From Strongylocentrotus droebachiensis (lineage: Eukaryota > Echinodermata > Echinoidea > Camarodonta > Strongylocentrotidae), in assembly GCA_035222895.1 (NCBI GenBank), contig JAVYIG010000061.1, forward strand, positions 152,501-216,500: a DNA stretch of 64,000 nucleotides, given 5' to 3'. The position numbers and the translations under genes were made by a program. Numbering within the stretch: position 1 is the first letter of the stretch; every line of letters begins with the position of its first letter. The notes under the pieces were generated by a model that searched no databases, was not told the origin of the DNA, and saw nothing but the letters and a program-made list of their open reading frames with translations. Positions 59,405 through 64,000 of this stretch are shown one piece after another.

Positions 59405-60150
59405 CTTGTCGGAACTCAAAGTAGTTACCGTCTAAAATATATTGTTATATTATTTTTAATCTGCCCCATCCAGTCAAAGGCTGGAAAAAGCACCCCGATG
59501 AATGCAACAAGAATTGAATTTCTAGATACACCCACTTACCAAATATAATGATAGATTAAATAAATAATTTAAAAAATGTTTGGCACCTATACAATCCTTT
59601 TGTTTTAAGCCATCGTGTCAAGGCTCTCACCAGCTATTGCGTGTTGCTTGCTAAAGTTTTCAAATTTCATCCCCAAGTTGAAAAGGGGATGGAGGGAGAC
59701 TCACCCGGAATAAACTGCAGTTAAAAGTCATAACCGCGCGTGTTAGACGAATACAAATCTTTCCCCTTTGGAGGAAGTTCCACTTCTATTTTTGTCCGTT
59801 TCTTCCATGATGAGTCCACACAGAGAGATGCTTTTAATTTGTTTCTTAAACAATGTCAGCTGTACTAAGATCCTTTTCCTTCTCGTGAAATGACTATACC
59901 CCCATCGGGCTAATATGAATGCTTTTGATATTCTTTTCTTTTTTTAATATTTTTATTTGCAGCAACGGACTGAGGGACGTGCATACTTCAAAAGGCGTTA
60001 AATCCTCGAGGAAAAGGAGGAGATAGGAGAGAAGGGGGAGAGGAGGGGGTGGGAAAAGGCGGAGCTGTAAGTGCAGGTGCAGGAGCGGTTGGATGAAACT
60101 CTGAGGTAAGGGGATATACAGAAGACAAGGTGGAGGAGGGGGAATAAATT
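59405..60150. other. Non-genic stretch
   Basis: Mixed sequence; nothing recognised. Confidence 0.6.
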
Positions 60151-60495
60151 GTGGAGACTATGGAGGAGGAGAAGAAGAAGAAGGATGTTGAGGAGGGAGA
60201 GGAGGAGGAGGAGGAAGTGGAGGAGGAGGAGGAGGAGGAGGAGGATGAGGCCCGGAAGGAGGACGATGTTGTTAAGGAGGATTGGGACGATGTTGTAGAG
60301 GAGGAGAAGGAAGTGGAGGAGAAGGGGGAAAGGGAGGAGAAGTCGAAGGATGTCGAGGAGGGGGGGGGGGGGAGGAGGAGGAGGAAGTTGTGGATGGGGT
60401 TGGGGAGGAGAAGAAGAGGAGGTCGATGATGTTAAGGAGGATCGGGATGTTCTTTAGACGAGGAGGAGGAGGAGAAGGAGAAGGGGGATGAGTAA
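60150..60495. repeat. (GAG/GGA)n purine block
   Basis: About 340 bp of imperfect GGA units; Glu-rich frames are compositional. Confidence 0.95.
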
Positions 60496-60499
60496 AGAA

Positions 60500-61030
60500 A
60501 GGATAGGAAAGAGTAAGGATGACAATTCATTGACTCGAACATAAAAACTCTGACCTTTATACGTTCGAAAAGAGAAAAGACATCACACATGGGCAGACGC
60601 GTGCCACACATACGAAGCAAATGAAACCAAAATACAGTAATCACTCCTTTTGCATATTGCCAACGTCATACCGTTTCTGGAATTCCATTTCAACTTTTCA
60701 AATTTCTTTTATTTTGCAAGACATTTCTTGCCCTCCTTTAGTGAAAATTTAATTAACCGAACCAGCTAGGAGCCTGAGGATACACGCTGGTTCTGTACAA
60801 TGAACCAAACCCCAAGATCACTCTTTAGTAGAGTTCAGAGACTGGTGGTAGTCTTTATTCCAGGAGGACAGAGACATTTATTTAATGAATTGTAATATCG
60901 CAAGCTCGAATAGGCCTTCATGTCCATCTTCATCCACGATTAATAACAGAGTTAATGAGAGAGGATGGGGAAAAGTAAGAGAGGAAAACAAGGAGAGGGG
61001 ACGTAGAAAAAGATTTGGAGAGAGATATAT
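60500..61030. other. Non-genic stretch
   Basis: AT-rich; nothing recognised. Confidence 0.6.
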
Positions 61031-61034
61031 ACAG

Positions 61035-61111
61035 AGAAATGGGGAAAGGGAGAGAGAGAGAAAGGAAATAAAGAAATAGAGAAGGAGAGAGAGAGAGAGC
61101 GAGAGAGTGGG

Positions 61112-61142
<31 letters not shown>

Positions 61143-61205
61143 GAGAGAGAGAGAGAGGGTGAAAGAGAGAGAGATGGAGGTGGGGTGGGGGTTGGTTGGG
61201 ATGGG
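61035..61205. repeat. (GA)n tract and G-rich tail
   Basis: Long GA runs followed by GGGGTGGGG-type sequence. Confidence 0.95.
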
Positions 61206-61209
61206 GAGT

Positions 61210-62003
61210 GGGGCGCTGGCGCTGGCGCACTGTCTTGTACAATTTATTTAACAAAATGTTATTTACAATACCAAGTTCAAAAAGTTCGATCATATACATC
61301 AACAATTAGATTAGGACCATTCAGTACAACGAGTAAACAATGGCAAAACAATGACCAACAACAACTACACAAACAAAAATGAAAGCAAATGAAGCCTGTA
61401 TGCAAAATTAACAGCGCATCATGGCATCCCAGTACTACTCATCGGCTAACTATTGATCTGAAAGCCTTACTTAGCGAAAGCCGGGTATACTGACGCAACA
61501 TCAATGAAATGATGTGCAGCAGGCATTCAACTTACACGGCCTTTCACCTTAAAAGATGTATAAAGTTTTGTCACAACATCTTGTGAAAAGTATAACAAGA
61601 AATATTAGATAAATAGATAAATAAGTAAGTAATTTAAGAATTAAATGAATGAATTAATGAATGAATAAATAAACGTACAGGTATACAATTTTTATAAATT
61701 ATATTAGTATTATTATGATTATAATTATTATATCATCATCATCATCATCATCATCATTAAACAAACAAATACATAAATAAATAAATCCTATGTACTCTTA
61801 TCTCATGTAACTTTTTGAAATCACTGAACGGATTCATCGAAACGTTTCCCCCGAATGAGTCCCCTTTTCCTATCCATCAACGGACCTTCCCCAGCCCGCC
61901 GACAGCCCGACGGATCGCTCAACAATCGGACTAATTCAATTTCTGGCAAAACCATTGCGAGTCACGCAAAATCATCTGCAGACAAACGTATCCCTGCGTT
62001 TAT
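61210..62003. other. Non-genic stretch
   Basis: AT-rich with (AAAT)/(GAAT) words at ~61600-61680 and (ATC)n at ~61733-61756. Confidence 0.6.
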
Positions 62004-62011
62004 TATTATCT

Positions 62012-62264
62012 CAGTGGCGTAGACGAAGGGGTATAGGGCTCGGTACCCCCCTCATTGCATGACGGGGAAAAGAGAGAGAGAGTGAAGGGGGGGGGGTGCA
62101 AAGAGTAAATAATAGGACTCCTTCCATATACGCTGTCTCTATTAAATAGCCTTGCTTTGTATCATGTTTTATTCACCTAATTTAAGCCCGCTGCCCACCT
62201 CACCCCACCCCCATGAAACTAGCACCCCTCCCCTTTAAATGGGTGGACCTTTGTTACACTACTG
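62012..62264. mobile_element. hAT-like MITE, 253 bp, perfect 8-bp TSD
   Basis: The left end CAGTGGCGTAGACG and right end TTACACTACTG (inverse CAGTAGTGTAA) are flanked by TATTATCT at 62004-62011 and 62265-62272. No coding capacity. Confidence 0.88.
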
Positions 62265-62272
62265 TATTATCT

Positions 62273-64000
62273 ATGAAAGGACTAGGCTTAAAAAAAATAA
62301 AAATAAATGCGTTTCTGTTTCTTTCTTTTGAAATCATTCTTCGGGAGCGATAGCAGCATGGAGCCTTCTTAAAACCACAATGTTTTAATTCGTATAAAAA
62401 AACAATGGTGATAATTTCATAGATTCTATGCAACGCCATAGTTAAAAAGTGTGGAAAATTACCCAATGAGCAGTTGGACTCTTTAGAAAGACAAATTACC
62501 CATGATAATATCACGACAACACAAATGTTGGAAAAGTCATTCCTAAGACCTACATAATCAAAAATTCACCTTTGCTATGATATTTTTCTAGCTTCGTTTT
62601 AATTTAAAAACCAAATTTAATATTTCCATTAGTCTTTCAAAATTGCATATTTAATATTTATCTATCTACTTATTTTTGTAATCATTTATTTCTTCATTTA
62701 TTCATATATTCACTCATTTCAATCTCCACTGTTTAATGGGTCGTATTCAAATAGATATTCAATGTCATCACGATTGGATTAAGAATAATAAGAAAGTATA
62801 TAATTTGATAGGATTGTTAAATTGGTGGCAGGAGTGGGATGCAATAATACGATTATTTTTCCAAATTTCTGTATGAAGACAAGACTAATCGGGGCATTAA
62901 AAATACTACGAAAAGTATCAAATTTTAATCTACATGACATAAATTACAACCAAGGACCAACTTCAGTGGGGTATACAGATCGTTTAAACATGAAAAGAAA
63001 AGTCAAAACCTACTGGAGGAAGACTACTCCTCTGTATGGCAGCATCTTTAGTGGGGTATCCACCTTTCGGTAAAGACCGTGTTGGCGGCATCCAGCGGCG
63101 TGGCCAAAATAGACCGACCGGTACACGGGCACTGCCTCGTGGAAACTAGTCTGTGGTCAAAGACGGTGTGCTTGTTATTCTAGAATTTCTACTATTTCTA
63201 CTAGGTAATGATCACATCTTTAAAAAAACTAATATACAGTTTTGCTACAAAAGGAAGGTTTCATTCAACCTTACAAAACAAGTCTAGTTTGCCTGCTTCC
63301 CAAAAGATCTACAACATGCCTAACTTCTGAATAGACCACATTTCATTTTCGTCAATATACAGAACAAAGTGTATATTAATAATGTAGAATTGTACAGTTA
63401 CATTTAAATGATGGAAAGACACTTGTAAAATTAAGTATTGACACAGACTCAGGTACATTCGAATTAATCCTTTACTCGGGAATTGAGGGTTTCTTGCCGA
63501 ATGATATAATAATAAACAGACGATTGCCATGTTTGGAAATAGCATTGAATATTAAAAATAAGGACTCACATCGAATTAACTTGTATTGACAAATCTGTTA
63601 ATTAACATAATATGGTCACTGTTATTAACATCTATTAATAATTTAATATAATCATTAACCAACCCCTCCCTCTATGGCAAACACCCCCAACCCCCTCAAT
63701 GGCTGGTCTCGCACAGTCGCACTACGCTACTCTCTCTAGGACTATGGTATTTCATTCATCAGAACAATGGAAACCAGGGTCTGCGATAAAGACTAAGAAG
63801 GACGCTTGTCCCAAAATAGATAACAGTCAGTCAGTCATGTTTGAATGATAATTATCAGATGTTACCCTTGAAAATGGAAAATTCTCTTCCCTTTTCTCTC
63901 TTCTTTGGAATTCTAAAGAAAACCAAAATAAAATACTGAGGGAGTAATTAACATACCAATATGCATTCTTTCACTGGTAGATGTGAGTGCAATCTGGATT
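62273..64000. other. Non-genic stretch to window end
   Basis: Mostly AT-rich. A slightly CpG-rich spot lies at 63080-63160. No exon was recognised. Confidence 0.55.

Noticed and set aside
60151..60429. Glu-rich 92-residue frame
   Set aside because: Translation of the (GAG)n purine repeat, with no ordered sequence.
1..64000. CRISPR arrays, bacterial operons, prophage
   Set aside because: The window is eukaryotic (GT/AG introns, homeobox exons, SINEs); tandem repeats here have no unique, regular spacers.

Overview
This is a eukaryotic, AT-rich, intron-dominated window. The protein at its centre, the density of short DNA transposons, and the many (GA)n, (ACT)n, (ATG)n and homopolymer-G tracts suggest a marine invertebrate deuterostome, most likely an echinoderm and possibly a sea urchin. 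The species cannot be settled from the sequence alone.

One protein-coding gene can be supported: a paired-class Q50 homeobox gene of the aristaless-like (Alx) family on the minus strand. Three coding exons are visible. The first carries the N-terminal region and homeodomain residues 1-46 (44308-43494). The second carries homeodomain residues 47-60 and a short linker (17803-17666). The third is the terminal exon, with a nine-residue alanine run and a C-terminal OAR motif (16747-16277). The introns are 25.7 kb and 918 bp. The first visible exon starts in phase 1 after a strong acceptor and opens with no methionine, so at least one 5' exon lies at higher coordinates and was not found. No coding block separates the linker from the terminal exon, so the echinoderm Alx1-specific D2 segment appears absent. 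This favours Alx4 over Alx1.

Layout: 1-10.8 kb holds microsatellites, a ~170-bp long-unit tandem array and a decayed non-LTR retrotransposon. 10.8-13.4 kb holds a hAT-like element, a TTAA-flanked element with a 122-codon frame, and a 105-bp minisatellite in AATC-rich sequence. 15-16.3 kb is the probable alx4 3' UTR and flank. 17-43.5 kb is mainly the large intron. It is packed with nested hAT-like elements (two with perfect 8-bp target duplications), fold-back elements, a perfect 245-bp tandem duplication, a SINE, and CpG-rich or TAATTA-rich blocks that could be regulatory. 44.3-64 kb is upstream intron or 5' flank. It holds a perfect 50-bp palindrome, two more SINE copies, an inverted pair of ~310-bp MITEs, a ~1.1-kb 16-bp minisatellite and a 253-bp hAT-like MITE with a perfect 8-bp target duplication.

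The most interesting signal is that two separate MITE families each show homologous interiors between copies, while the terminal repeats differ between copies and stay complementary within each copy. Also notable are an inverted pair of elements carrying an alternating GCACACGTCTGCTAA motif array, the ORF-bearing TTAA element, and an unexplained CpG-rich 149-codon open frame inside the alx4 intron.
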